A DNA stretch of 64,000 bases from Alloscardovia criceti DSM 17774 (lineage in GTDB: Bacteria; Actinomycetota; Actinomycetes; Actinomycetales; Bifidobacteriaceae). Made by a program: the position numbers and the translations under genes. The stretch lies in assembly GCF_000376885.1 (NCBI RefSeq), contig NZ_AQXR01000010.1:372001-436000 (forward strand), in the 5' to 3' direction. A model generated the notes under the pieces. That model was not told where the DNA came from. It ran no database searches and saw only the letters and a program-made list of their open reading frames with translations. Shown here piece by piece: positions 45,682 through 54,813 of the stretch. The number at the start of each line of letters is the position of its first letter. Positions within the stretch are counted from its first letter, which is position 1.

Positions 45682-46944
45682 CTAGTCCGTCACGTCCGAG
45701 ATATCGATGGAGCCCAATTCATGGAATCGTGCAGCTATCTTTTCTGGCGTGGTATCTGAAATCCACGCTGCCATGCCCGACTCGGATCCCGCTAAATACT
45801 TGATCTTATTTGCCGAACGGCGGAAGGAGAAGAATTGCAGATTCAAACGGTAATTCTCTCGCCTCTCATCGTGGATAGGAGCCTGATGCCATGCCGAAAT
45901 ATATGGCAGATCCATGCCCTTGCCATCGCCCGTATCGAAGAATGCATTGCCCCGCTTAAGAAGCTGCGAGTACATCTGCGCCAAGCCCCAGCGCTCCTCA
46001 TCATTCAATTCCTCGAGGGTGCGTACATCGTCACGCAGAGGCTGCACATGCACCTCGAGCGGCCAGCGCGCAGCGGCAGGCACATAACCCACCCACGTAT
46101 CATTGCGTAGCACGATACGCTGATTGGCTTCAATTTCAGCCTTCTTTAAGTCGGTCAGCAAGTCTGTACCATTCTTTTCGAAATATGCCTGCGTATGTTG
46201 CAATTCGGTTTCCAGACGTGGCGCAATGAATGGATAGCAATAAATCTGGCCGTGCGGATGAGAGAGGGAAACGCCAATTTCCTGACCGTGATTTTCGAAT
46301 GGGAAAATCTGCTCGATGCCTTCGATAGCGCTAATTTCCGCTGTTCTAAACGCCCATGCCTCTACAACCGTGCGCATACGCTTCAAAGAAAGATCTGCTG
46401 GAAGACCCTTTTCATTCGGGTCGAAGCAGACGACCTCGCAGCGTCCCACGGCTGGCTTGGACTTCCACAAGGGATTGCCATCCACATGGGTTACCACATC
46501 TGGAATACCCGGCACACGCGTCATAGATGGGAAACGATTTTCAAAAACTACGACGTTGTAATCCGTATCTGGCACTTCGCCATCTTGGTAAGGATCGCCT
46601 GGCTTGCGTGCCGCCAGAGGATTTCCCGAGGCTGTGGTGTTTGGACCGGCTGTAATTGGCCTATTCATACGGGCCGTGGCCATAGGAATCCAGTCACCTG
46701 TCAACGGATCTTGGCGCATTTCAGGAGCCTGAACAGGCATAGGATTGCCCTCGCCATCGATGCCTGGCTCATAACGATTGGTCAACTGGCGAGGGTCTAC
46801 CAACTCGCGTGTCTTTTCACCAGAAACGTACTGCTTGTCATCATCGAGATAGAAGAAATCTCGACCGTCAGACAACGTCGTCTGTGTGATACGAATATTT
46901 TCTGAAGCGTACCGTCCTGGTACGTACTGTGTGAATGTACTCAT
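45682..46944 (-). CDS. galT: Galactose-1-phosphate uridylyltransferase, class I
   Basis: This enzyme exchanges UMP between UDP-glucose and galactose-1-phosphate. The 420 residues carry the class I active-site motif SHPHGQIYCYPF with the nucleophilic His, plus RQDPLTGDWIPMATAR and NVVVFENRFPS. The zinc-binding CxxC expected before NVVVFENRFP is missing; the region reads SGNPLAARKPGDPYQD. So the structural zinc site is altered or lost. The ATG at 46944 lies seven bases after TATACT with no ribosome-binding site. Confidence 0.92.
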   Translation of the reverse strand: MSTFTQYVPGRYASENIRITQTTLSDGRDFFYLDDDKQYVSGEKTRELVDPRQLTNRYEPGIDGEGNPMPVQAPEMRQDPLTGDWIPMATARMNRPITAGPNTTASGNPLAARKPGDPYQDGEVPDTDYNVVVFENRFPSMTRVPGIPDVVTHVDGNPLWKSKPAVGRCEVVCFDPNEKGLPADLSLKRMRTVVEAWAFRTAEISAIEGIEQIFPFENHGQEIGVSLSHPHGQIYCYPFIAPRLETELQHTQAYFEKNGTDLLTDLKKAEIEANQRIVLRNDTWVGYVPAAARWPLEVHVQPLRDDVRTLEELNDEERWGLAQMYSQLLKRGNAFFDTGDGKGMDLPYISAWHQAPIHDERRENYRLNLQFFSFRRSANKIKYLAGSESGMAAWISDTTPEKIAARFHELGSIDISDVTD

Positions 46945-46951
46945 GTCTCAC

Positions 46952-46957
46952 AGTATA
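46952..46957 (-). promoter_or_regulatory. -10 element of galT, leaderless type
   Basis: TATACT on the minus strand ends seven bases before the galT ATG. It gives galTK a promoter of its own, separate from the deoR-type gene upstream. Confidence 0.6.
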
Positions 46958-47106
46958 CCAAAATATTGTCCCAAACTGTGCGATTTATGTGAGTTTATGT
47001 TATAAACTTGTCAAAACATGAGTTTTTCTTCAATAATCTTTCTCACGATGCCACAAACTCTCACAACACGCAGAGCGAGAATTTCATGCACGCACATTTC
47101 CTAGAG

Positions 47107-47883
47107 CTAATCGGCAATGATAAGATTTCGCGCCACCTCACGCGTGGCCGCCACATCTTCCGGACTGATACCAGAATCCGTAATAATCGTATCCACATCA
47201 TCGAAGCCTGCAAACAGCGACAGCGAGGTTAGCTGCCACTTCGTGTGATCCGTGAGCACAATCGTGTGGTTGGCGATGGACATCAACGCAGCCGCCGTAG
47301 AGGACTCCAAAGAATTAGGCGTCAAGAAACCGCGCGGCACCGACACCGAATGCGTACCCAAGAAAAGCAGATTCACACGGAGTGAAGAAATCACGCGATC
47401 TGCAAGGGGTCCCACCAAGGAGTTGGAGCGCGTCGTCACACCACCCGTTACAATGACTTCCACATCCTTATTTTCTGCGGTTTGGACAAGTTCCGCCACC
47501 GGCAAAGAATTCGTCAAAATGGTAATGCCTGTAGAATTTTCGCTTTCCAGCAGGTGCTGCGCAAACACATAGGTGGTCGAACCACCGCCGATAGCAATCA
47601 CATCGCCCGGCTGCACCAGCTCCACCGCCTTCATCGCAATGGAATCCTTTAGACCTACATCCATTTGAGACTTCACGGCGAACAACGGCTCTGCCAGCAG
47701 GGTCGAGCTCGACACAGCTCCACCGTGCACGCGCTTAACCAAGCCCTTATCCGCCAGTTCTGCGATGTCACGACGAATCGTCATAGCTGACACGCCAAAC
47801 TCATCCGCGAGTCCCGCAATGCGTACAGCACCACGCGTGCGCAAACGACCAAGAATTAATTGTTGCCTCTGTGAAGAAATCAT
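47107..47883 (-). CDS. DeoR-family transcriptional regulator
   Basis: This 258-residue regulator has the N-terminal DeoR helix-turn-helix (GRLRTRGAVRIAGLADEFGV, then SAMTIRRDIAEL) and a sugar-phosphate-sensing C-terminal domain (VIAIGGGSTTYVFAQHL; DTIITDSGISPED). The start MISSQRQQ at 47883 follows GATAAT by six bases. It lies upstream of galT and galK on the same strand and is probably their regulator, responding to a galactose-derived phosphate. A terminator between it and galT was not seen. Confidence 0.9.
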   Translation of the reverse strand: MISSQRQQLILGRLRTRGAVRIAGLADEFGVSAMTIRRDIAELADKGLVKRVHGGAVSSSTLLAEPLFAVKSQMDVGLKDSIAMKAVELVQPGDVIAIGGGSTTYVFAQHLLESENSTGITILTNSLPVAELVQTAENKDVEVIVTGGVTTRSNSLVGPLADRVISSLRVNLLFLGTHSVSVPRGFLTPNSLESSTAAALMSIANHTIVLTDHTKWQLTSLSLFAGFDDVDTIITDSGISPEDVAATREVARNLIIAD

Positions 47884-47889
47884 GTGAAC

Positions 47890-47895
47890 ATTATC
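47890..47895 (-). promoter_or_regulatory. -10 element of the deoR-type gene, leaderless type
   Basis: GATAAT on the minus strand ends six bases before the ATG at 47883. Confidence 0.5.
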
Positions 47896-47956
47896 GCACA
47901 ATTTCGAGCGTAAAACCAAACAGAATTAACCATTTCTTTAAAAGAAACTAAAAACA

Positions 47957-47987
47957 TTGACACGATTTCATCCAGTTTGACTATTAT
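47957..47987 (+). promoter_or_regulatory. Promoter of the Crp-type gene
   Basis: A perfect TTGACA -35 (47957-47962) is followed by GACTAT after 16 bases or TATTAT after 19 bases (47982-47987). The leader contains AGAGGGA nine bases before the ATG, so this gene is translated in the usual way. Confidence 0.55.
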
Positions 47988-48033
47988 GGAAGAAGTTTGT
48001 TGTAAACCGCGTTGAACAGAGGGATGAAAACGC

Positions 48034-48765
48034 ATGATCGCTGACCCAAAGATGCTAAGCGATGACACTCTCAGCGTTGAAGAGCGTACGCTTCTACATA
48101 CTGCGCTTTTTGAACACGTGTCATTAGATGATGCTCACCAACTCTTGCCATATCTGGAGCATCACACCTATAACAAAGGCGACTATATCTTCCACGAAGG
48201 CGATGAAGATACCAATATGTACATTATTGAGCGAGGTCGCATCAAGCTTACACGCGAATCGTACGATTATCGCGTACAGCTTCTCAGCATTGCCGGCGCT
48301 GGGGAGATTGCCGGCGAAATTCCGGTTTTTGATCCTCATGGCGGGCCGCGCACCGCATCGGCTATCAGCATGGTCAATGGTACTTCTACGCTGTCATTGA
48401 CCTCTGAAGTGCTTTTCTCTTGGCTGGGAGAGCATCCGCGTGTCGCTGTGAATATGCTGCAAGTGTTGGCAAATCGCATGCGTCGCAATAATGAACGCAT
48501 CAGCGATTTGGTCTTTATGGATGTACCTGCACGTTTGTCTAAGACGTTGATCGATTTGGCCAAGCGTTTCGGTGAACCGACGGTGCAAGGTTTGGTCGTC
48601 CCTCATGATTTAACGCAGGAGGAACTGGCGCAGCTGGTGGGCACCTCGCGCGAAACCGTCAATAAGGCTTTGATGGACTTTACAAATCGCGGCTGGATTG
48701 CTCGCGAGGGTCGCACCATTATTATTTACCAGCCAGGTAATTTAATTCTTCGCGCACGCCACTAA
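48034..48765 (+). CDS. Crp/FNR-family regulator, GlxR-like
   Basis: This global regulator has 243 residues. An N-terminal cyclic-nucleotide-binding domain (YNKGDYIFHEGDEDTNMYII, AGAGEIAGEIPVFDPHGGPR with the phosphate-binding Arg region) is joined to a winged helix-turn-helix with LTQEELAQLVGTSRETVNKA. No FNR-type cysteine cluster is present, so cAMP or a similar nucleotide is the likely ligand. The gene order crp then GT51 penicillin-binding protein is partly conserved in actinobacteria. Confidence 0.9.
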   Translation: MIADPKMLSDDTLSVEERTLLHTALFEHVSLDDAHQLLPYLEHHTYNKGDYIFHEGDEDTNMYIIERGRIKLTRESYDYRVQLLSIAGAGEIAGEIPVFDPHGGPRTASAISMVNGTSTLSLTSEVLFSWLGEHPRVAVNMLQVLANRMRRNNERISDLVFMDVPARLSKTLIDLAKRFGEPTVQGLVVPHDLTQEELAQLVGTSRETVNKALMDFTNRGWIAREGRTIIIYQPGNLILRARH

Positions 48766-48971
48766 CGACATCAGATGCTGGTCGACGTGTGTGCCCGCGT
48801 GCACATGCGCGCCCACGTCGACCTAGATTTTCAGGGCCTTATCACTGTGAAATGTGCGAACTTCCCGCTTATTTCCAGTAAACGCACAGCGAAGTGAACT
48901 ATTATGAGTGGTTTTCGTAGCGATATTGTGCCGTCCTCTTAAGCACCTCTTTTCAAGGGCATATATCACGC

Positions 48972-48977
48972 TAAAAT
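48972..48977 (+). promoter_or_regulatory. -10 element of the GT51 PBP gene, leaderless type
   Basis: TAAAAT ends seven bases before the ATG at 48985, without a ribosome-binding site. Confidence 0.5.
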
Positions 48978-48984
48978 AGGGCTC

Positions 48985-51177
48985 ATGTCTGAAGAAACCG
49001 GGAAGAAAAAACCACTGACAGCAAAGCGTGTGTTCACACTGCTTTTGTCGTATCTTTTATTCTGCGTTATGGGCGGCGTTGTAGCCTCTGGCGTGGTGAT
49101 GCCAGCAGTTGTGGGCGCAAGCGTGATTACAAACGCGATTGAGCCACAGATGAGTGCTGGACTGGATGATGTGAATTTTGATCTGGAAGATCTTCCACAG
49201 CAGTCCCGCATGTACGCTTCTGATGGCACTACCCTCATCGCTACCTTCTACACGCAAAACCGCATTATTGTGCCTCTGAAGGATATTTCTCAGATCATGC
49301 AGCAGGCGGTGGTCGCGCGTGAGGACCGCCGATTCTTTGAGCATTCCGGCGTGGATGCTACGGGCGTGTTGCGCGCATTTGTTCAGACGTATATTTCCAA
49401 AGGCGACACCCAGGGTGGCTCTACGCTGACCCAGCAATATGTGAAAAATATTTTGATCGATCAGGCAAACAATGCCGACGATCCAATTGCTGCATATCAC
49501 GCTCAGGAAGATACCATTGCTCGTAAGTTGCGCGAAATGCTCTTGGCCGTGCAATTGGAAAAATCATATTCCAAGGCCGAAATTTTGCAAGGCTATCTCA
49601 ATATCGCTCAGTTCGGTTCCGGCGTGTATGGTGTAGAAACGGCGGCTCGTCGTTACTTTAATATCAGCGCAAAGGATTTAAATCTTGGTCAGGCGGCCAT
49701 GATTGCTGCCATTACCAAGAATCCTCAGGCATATGATCCAACGCTCCATCCGGATGCGGCTCAGCAGCAGCGCGATATCGTGCTCGATTTGATGCAGGGA
49801 CAAGGCTACGCCAGCGAAGAAGAGGTTGCTCAAGCCAAAGCTGTCAATGTTTCAGACATGTTGGATGTGCAGGATGTGCCGGTTGGTTGCCAAACCGCTG
49901 GAAATGCTGCATATTTCTGCGATTATGTGGTCAATAAGATTCTATCTTCCTCGCAATTCGGCGAAACCCGTGATGACAGGCGCAAGCTCTTGTATCAGGG
50001 TGGTCTCAACATTGTCACCACCATGGATGTTACCGCGCAGAATGCAGCTTCGGATGCGGTGCGCGCCGCTGTACCGGAGGACGATGCCTCGGGCATCGAG
50101 TCCATTATCGCTGCTATCAAGCCTGGCACCGGCGAGGTGCTTGCACTAGCTCAAAATCGTACCTACGATGCGTCAGCCGACGCTTCTGGCACGCATACGG
50201 CTGTAAATTATGCGGTAGATCAAGAGGATGGTGGTGCGCAGGGTGTGCTACCAGGTTCTACTTTTAAGCCCATTAACTTGGTGGCATGGCTCCAAAACGG
50301 ACATTATGCCAACGAAAGCTTGGCTACATACACCTCGTACGCCAATTCTAGCTTCCCGTGCAATATGACTACGACGGGCACATGGCAGGTGCAAAATGCA
50401 ACGGGTGGTACGGTCAGCCCAGAAACGCCATATCAAGGTATTTTGCGCTCTCATAACACCACGCAGGCGTCTATGGCCCAAAAGATTGGTCTGTGCGCCA
50501 TTGCAGATACGGCAACGGCTCTGGGTTATCACAACGCCATTACCAACCAGAGCGATATCCACGACACGCTGTTTGCACCAATGGTTATCGGTTCTTTGAA
50601 CGTAGCACCGCTGACCATGGCAAATGTGTACGCCACCATTGCTGCCAAGGGTGTGAAGTGCGACCCTATTGCTATCTCCAAGGTGGAAAAGGATGGCACC
50701 GAGTACGAAGTTCCATCTGCGAACTGTGCTCAAGCTATTCCTGAGAATGTGGCACAAACCGTGTCTTACGTGCTGAACCAGTCAGCAACGGTCGGTTTGG
50801 CAACGTCTGCAAACCTGTCGAACCGCAAGACTTACGCGAAAACTGGTACGGCTGAGGATTACTTCCTCTCCACCGCCGCCTTTACCAACGGTGTTTCCGT
50901 ATTCGGCGTAGCTGGAAATATGGAGTCCCAGCTGGCGTTGACGGGCCGCACCATTAACGGCGTCACACGTCGAAATTGGTATGGTGAGTACGTGGCTGCG
51001 CCTATGGTGAAGCAATTCCTGACGACGTACACCACGGAGGCAAATATCCCAGACGATACCAGCTACGGCGTGGCGGATAACACCTTAATGAATGGCTCAG
51101 GTCGCTCCTCGTCCAGTAGCAGCACGACGACGAATAATTCAAATAACAGCAACAACAGTAGCAATAACAACAATTAG
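48985..51177 (+). CDS. Bifunctional penicillin-binding protein (GT51 plus transpeptidase)
   Basis: This cell-wall synthase has 730 residues: a short cytoplasmic tail, one membrane helix (about 17-45), a GT51 glycosyltransferase domain with catalytic Glu in VVAREDRRFFEHSG and GGSTLTQQYVKN, and a transpeptidase domain with nucleophile Ser in PGSTFKP, SHN and KTGTAE. The last 30 residues are Ser, Thr and Asn only. It has no PASTA domain. It polymerises glycan and cross-links stem peptides outside the membrane. It resembles actinobacterial PonA2-type enzymes. Confidence 0.93.
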   Translation: MSEETGKKKPLTAKRVFTLLLSYLLFCVMGGVVASGVVMPAVVGASVITNAIEPQMSAGLDDVNFDLEDLPQQSRMYASDGTTLIATFYTQNRIIVPLKDISQIMQQAVVAREDRRFFEHSGVDATGVLRAFVQTYISKGDTQGGSTLTQQYVKNILIDQANNADDPIAAYHAQEDTIARKLREMLLAVQLEKSYSKAEILQGYLNIAQFGSGVYGVETAARRYFNISAKDLNLGQAAMIAAITKNPQAYDPTLHPDAAQQQRDIVLDLMQGQGYASEEEVAQAKAVNVSDMLDVQDVPVGCQTAGNAAYFCDYVVNKILSSSQFGETRDDRRKLLYQGGLNIVTTMDVTAQNAASDAVRAAVPEDDASGIESIIAAIKPGTGEVLALAQNRTYDASADASGTHTAVNYAVDQEDGGAQGVLPGSTFKPINLVAWLQNGHYANESLATYTSYANSSFPCNMTTTGTWQVQNATGGTVSPETPYQGILRSHNTTQASMAQKIGLCAIADTATALGYHNAITNQSDIHDTLFAPMVIGSLNVAPLTMANVYATIAAKGVKCDPIAISKVEKDGTEYEVPSANCAQAIPENVAQTVSYVLNQSATVGLATSANLSNRKTYAKTGTAEDYFLSTAAFTNGVSVFGVAGNMESQLALTGRTINGVTRRNWYGEYVAAPMVKQFLTTYTTEANIPDDTSYGVADNTLMNGSGRSSSSSSTTTNNSNNSNNSSNNNN

Positions 51178-51196
51178 ACGGCTACGTTGCCTATAC

Positions 51197-51240
51197 AAGT
51201 GGTGGCGGAAATCCTCTAGTCAGGATTTCCGCCACCACTT
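51197..51240. terminator. Bidirectional terminator between the PBP and pyrD genes
   Basis: A perfect 19-bp stem (AAGTGGTGGCGGAAATCCT and its complement) has a six-base loop. T-rich sequence follows on the plus strand. Confidence 0.85.
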
Positions 51241-51289
51241 TATCTGTTTTTATCTGTTTATGCGACAGTTCTTTCAGCGTTCATAGACA

Positions 51290-52435
51290 TTACTGCACAT
51301 CAATGCCCACGGCCTGCTCTACCGAGCTAAAGCCATCACGACGTAGCAGCTGTGCAAGACCGCGCTTAAGCACGGTAATGTTTTGAGGCCCGCGATACAT
51401 GAGTGACGTGATAAACATCACCAGACTCGAGCCCTTGCGAATCTTCTCATATGCCTGCTCAGGCGTGAATACACCACCAATACCCGCAATCGTAAAGCGG
51501 TCGTGATACTCCCGGAAGGTTCGCTCAATCAGGGCATTATTGAGGCCAATCGTCGGCAGACCGGAAAGACCACCCTCCCAATCCGGCGGCACATCCAAAC
51601 CATTGCGATCCTTACGCAGATTGGCAATGGAAACACCATCCACCTTGTGGTCTGCCAAGACATCCAGCAATTCCTTGAATTCTTCCCACGACTTATCGCT
51701 CGGCATCTTGACCAGCAAAGGCTGAGAATGGTCAATCGTATCAAGCTCGGTGAAGAGCTGATCGAGATTCTCTGGCTTCGTAAACTGCTCGCCCACCATG
51801 GTATTTGGGCAGGAAATATTGATTTCCAACATATGTGTGCGATTTGCCGCACGCCTTACGGATTTTGCATAATCTTCCACACCCTCGCTAATATCGCCCG
51901 TGAGGTGGTCATTCGTGCGTGCGATAGAGGTGGAAATACGCATTGTTTTGGAGTTGAGATAAGCCTTTTCAATGCGTGGCATGACTTGAGCAATGCCGTC
52001 GTTAGCTAAGCCTACATGCACCATCATGGACGCATATTCCGGCAGGCGATGGAACCACGGACGCGGATTGCCCTTGCAGGGGCGTGAAGTAATCGAACCG
52101 ATGGTTTCAAAACCAAAGCCAATATTGTCGAGCAAAACCGGCAAATCGCAGTCCTTATCCAAGCCTGCAGAAAGTCCGAAAGGATTATGGAATTTTATGC
52201 CCATAACCTCTGTTTCGAGAATCGGATCCGTGTAATCCATCATGCCGCGCAATGCCCACATCAGTGGCGGAATATTGCGCGTTACACGTGCGAATTGAAG
52301 CATTTGCGTATGGGCATCGTCCGGCGACTGATCAAAAACAAAAGGCTTGACAGCTTCCTTATACACCAGCTGAAATAAGCCCGTGCTTGCTTTATTGATA
52401 GTATCGCGCACGCCATTGTTCTTTACATATCCCAT
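51290..52435 (-). CDS. pyrD: Dihydroorotate dehydrogenase, stand-alone, mixed class features
   Basis: This flavoenzyme oxidises dihydroorotate to orotate in pyrimidine synthesis. The 381 residues include an N-terminal helical extension of the class 2 kind (FVFDQSPDDAHTQML), NPFGLSAGLDKDCDLP and ETIGSITSRPCKGNPRPW. The catalytic-base position in EINISCPNT holds Cys (about residue 209). Class 1 enzymes use Cys there, whereas quinone-linked class 2 enzymes use Ser. No PyrK partner is near. So the electron acceptor is uncertain. The ATG at 52435 has GAGGAGG at good spacing. Confidence 0.82.
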   Translation of the reverse strand: MGYVKNNGVRDTINKASTGLFQLVYKEAVKPFVFDQSPDDAHTQMLQFARVTRNIPPLMWALRGMMDYTDPILETEVMGIKFHNPFGLSAGLDKDCDLPVLLDNIGFGFETIGSITSRPCKGNPRPWFHRLPEYASMMVHVGLANDGIAQVMPRIEKAYLNSKTMRISTSIARTNDHLTGDISEGVEDYAKSVRRAANRTHMLEINISCPNTMVGEQFTKPENLDQLFTELDTIDHSQPLLVKMPSDKSWEEFKELLDVLADHKVDGVSIANLRKDRNGLDVPPDWEGGLSGLPTIGLNNALIERTFREYHDRFTIAGIGGVFTPEQAYEKIRKGSSLVMFITSLMYRGPQNITVLKRGLAQLLRRDGFSSVEQAVGIDVQ

Positions 52436-52521
52436 AACTGCCTCCTCAAAGTCAGACTTCTTCTACTTTACCAGCCCAATCAACCAATAATTTGGATGAT
52501 GTGTGGGCCTGCTGAGGAAGA

Positions 52522-53742
52522 CTAACGAATGGCGTAGGTCCACTCAGTCGTGCTGTACTTGGATTTAGCCAGTGTTTGAGCTTGAGACTGGGTGGCCGCA
52601 TCCACCGTATCGGCATGTGAATGCGGCAGAATATCCAACGCTTCACCACGCAAAGCCTGCACCATCTCATCTCTGCTCAGCATGGTCTGACTTTTGAGTG
52701 GATCCACGCGTTTAGCTGCGGATTTTACGGCTTTATCCGCTGATTTTTCGCGAGAAATACGCAGAACCTCCAGCATTTTTGACGCATCAATATCGTACGC
52801 CATAGTCACATGGTGCAGCACACAACCCGGGCCGCGACTACCTGCGCTGGGACGGAACTGTCGCTGAGCTGCCCCACCAATTTTTCCTGCCGGTGACGTG
52901 ATGTCATTAATAGCCTTGTAATGTGCGTCGATGCCGAGGTTGTTGAGCGCCAGCAGCACCCATTCATCGCAGCGCTTATACGCCTCATAGCCTTGAAGTC
53001 CTTCGAGAAAATCTCGAGGAATATACAGCGAGTAGGTAATGGTATTGCCCGGTTCGATGAACATAGCGCCACCACCGGTCATGCGCCGTACCACGTCGAT
53101 ATCCAGCTCGCGCGCACGTTGCACATCGACCTCATTGCTCACACTTTGGTGGAGACCGATGACCACCGCGCTGTGCGCCCACTGCCAAAATCTCAGGGTG
53201 GGTCCCCGTTTCCCATCCGCCACTTGCTGGGCAAGCACCTCATCCAAGGCCATATGCATGGCCGGACTTTGGGGCGTATCGTCACTTAATACGGCGATAT
53301 CATACGCGCTCCAGGCGGGGCTGAGTTGCGTTATTTTTTCTTCTGTAGCTCTACTTACGGGGGTTACGGTAGTTGCTGCAGGCGCAGACGTGATCTCAGT
53401 CGTATACGACGGCTCTCCAGAGCGACTGTGCAAGGCGCGTTCAATGGCCGTATCGATAGCCTGAGCGGTCAGTCCTACGAATTGAGCGTGATGAAAGGCT
53501 TGCTGTGTCTGCTTCATTGCAGCCGTGGCGCTGACAGCCAGTAATTGATTTTCTAGATAGTTCACGACCTGCGTTGGGTCATCCACACCGTCGATAAAAA
53601 AATCCCCATCCAGGCTCAGTCGTGTGATGTGCCCGGAATGCGTGGAGAGCTGCACGGCCACGAGTTTGCCACCCGGCACCTTGTACTCTCCACGCAGGGT
53701 ATTGTCTGAAAGTTCTTGATTATGCTTGTCGAATTCTTGCAA
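52522..53742 (-). CDS. Lipoate-protein ligase with N-terminal accessory domain
   Basis: This enzyme attaches lipoate to lipoyl domains. In the 406 residues the order is reversed from E. coli LplA: the small accessory domain (about 12-90, with [18 protein letters not shown] and DGDFFIDG) comes first, and the catalytic domain (about 140-330) follows with [15 protein letters not shown], the Lys in [12 protein letters not shown] and [10 protein letters not shown]. The TTG at 53742 has AGGA about six bases upstream and overlaps leuB by 23 bases. No later in-frame ATG would keep the accessory domain. GcvH, encoded 4.7 kb away, is the likely substrate. Confidence 0.85.
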   Translation of the reverse strand: MQEFDKHNQELSDNTLRGEYKVPGGKLVAVQLSTHSGHITRLSLDGDFFIDGVDDPTQVVNYLENQLLAVSATAAMKQTQQAFHHAQFVGLTAQAIDTAIERALHSRSGEPSYTTEITSAPAATTVTPVSRATEEKITQLSPAWSAYDIAVLSDDTPQSPAMHMALDEVLAQQVADGKRGPTLRFWQWAHSAVVIGLHQSVSNEVDVQRARELDIDVVRRMTGGGAMFIEPGNTITYSLYIPRDFLEGLQGYEAYKRCDEWVLLALNNLGIDAHYKAINDITSPAGKIGGAAQRQFRPSAGSRGPGCVLHHVTMAYDIDASKMLEVLRISREKSADKAVKSAAKRVDPLKSQTMLSRDEMVQALRGEALDILPHSHADTVDAATQSQAQTLAKSKYSTTEWTYAIR

Positions 53743-54766
53743 TGATATCCTGCCCTACCTCGTCTGTGGAGCGCTGGGTAGAACCATTACGTGCAATATC
53801 CTCTTCAACGGCATCTTCAATGCGTCTGGCAGCATCCTCTAAGCCTAGGTGGCGAAGAAGCATAGCTGCTGACAAAATGGCCGCCGTTGGATTTGCTATG
53901 CCCTGACCAGCAATGTCTGGAGCGGAGCCGTGAATTGGTTCAAACATAGACGGATATGCGCCTGAAGCATTGATATTTCCAGATGCGGAATATCCAACGC
54001 CACCAACCACTGCACCTGCTTCGTCGGTAATAATATCGCCAAACAAATTGTCGGTCAAGATGACGTCAAAGCGTCCCGGATCGGTAACAATAAAAATGGT
54101 AGTGGCATCGATATGCAGATAATCGTGGCTGACTTCTGGGTATTGTGCTCCCACTTCGTCGACGATGCGTTGCCACATATCGCCAGCATTAACGAGTACG
54201 TTCTTCTTATGCACCAAAGTGACGTGCTTGCGGCGCTTCATGGCGAGTTCGAACGCATAGCGCACGGTACGTTCCACGCCTCGTGCAGAATTTATGGACA
54301 CTTCCGTAGCCACTTGGTCTGCCGTACCCGCATGTGTGGAACCACCGGCACCGGCATACAGCCCTTCGGTACCTTCGCGCACCACCACAAAATCAATATT
54401 TCCCGGATGAGCCAGCGGCGACTGTACGCCCTTGAAGAGCTTGGATGGACGCAAATTGATGTAGTGATCCAGCGCAAAACGCATTTTCAGGAGCAATCCT
54501 CGCTCGAGCACGCCTGCCTTCACGCGGGGATCGCCAATAGCACCGAGCAAAATGGCATCATTTTTCTTGATCTCCTCCAGAATCTCATCCGTGAGGATAA
54601 CGCCATCGCGCAAATACCTATCCGCGCCGAGATCAAACGGCGTATAAGTGAACTGAGCAACACCCTGAGTTGCAGCCTCCATAACAGCTTGAGCTTGAGG
54701 GGTAATTTCTTTTCCTATGCCATCGCCAGGAATAACTGCAATGTTAAATTTCTGCGTATCTGCCAT
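53720..54766 (-). CDS. leuB: 3-isopropylmalate dehydrogenase
   Basis: This enzyme oxidatively decarboxylates 3-isopropylmalate in leucine synthesis. The 348 residues begin [20 protein letters not shown] and include [33 protein letters not shown] and [18 protein letters not shown]. The length matches the shorter actinobacterial LeuB. The ATG at 54766 lies six bases after TAGACT; GGGGAC lies between and could also act as a weak ribosome-binding site. Its end overlaps the lipoate-ligase start by 23 bases. No other leucine gene is near. Confidence 0.9.
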   Translation of the reverse strand: MADTQKFNIAVIPGDGIGKEITPQAQAVMEAATQGVAQFTYTPFDLGADRYLRDGVILTDEILEEIKKNDAILLGAIGDPRVKAGVLERGLLLKMRFALDHYINLRPSKLFKGVQSPLAHPGNIDFVVVREGTEGLYAGAGGSTHAGTADQVATEVSINSARGVERTVRYAFELAMKRRKHVTLVHKKNVLVNAGDMWQRIVDEVGAQYPEVSHDYLHIDATTIFIVTDPGRFDVILTDNLFGDIITDEAGAVVGGVGYSASGNINASGAYPSMFEPIHGSAPDIAGQGIANPTAAILSAAMLLRHLGLEDAARRIEDAVEEDIARNGSTQRSTDEVGQDIIARIRQA

Positions 54767-54772
54767 GTCCCC

Positions 54773-54778
54773 AGTCTA
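54773..54778 (-). promoter_or_regulatory. -10 element of leuB, possibly leaderless
   Basis: TAGACT on the minus strand ends six bases before the ATG at 54766. The intervening GGGG makes this a less certain case than the others. Confidence 0.4.
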
Positions 54779-54813
54779 CGAGGACATGACCATTTAGTGA
54801 CCACCACGTTTCA

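Noticed and set aside
46195-46905. 236-codon plus-strand open frame inside galT
   Set aside because: It is a shadow of galT; the translation is rich in Trp, Arg and His and resembles no protein.
48781-48822. Inverted repeat GTCGACGTG / CACGTCGAC after the Crp-type gene
   Set aside because: The arms are clear, but the 24-base loop is GC-rich and no T-run follows, so I cannot call it a terminator or an operator.
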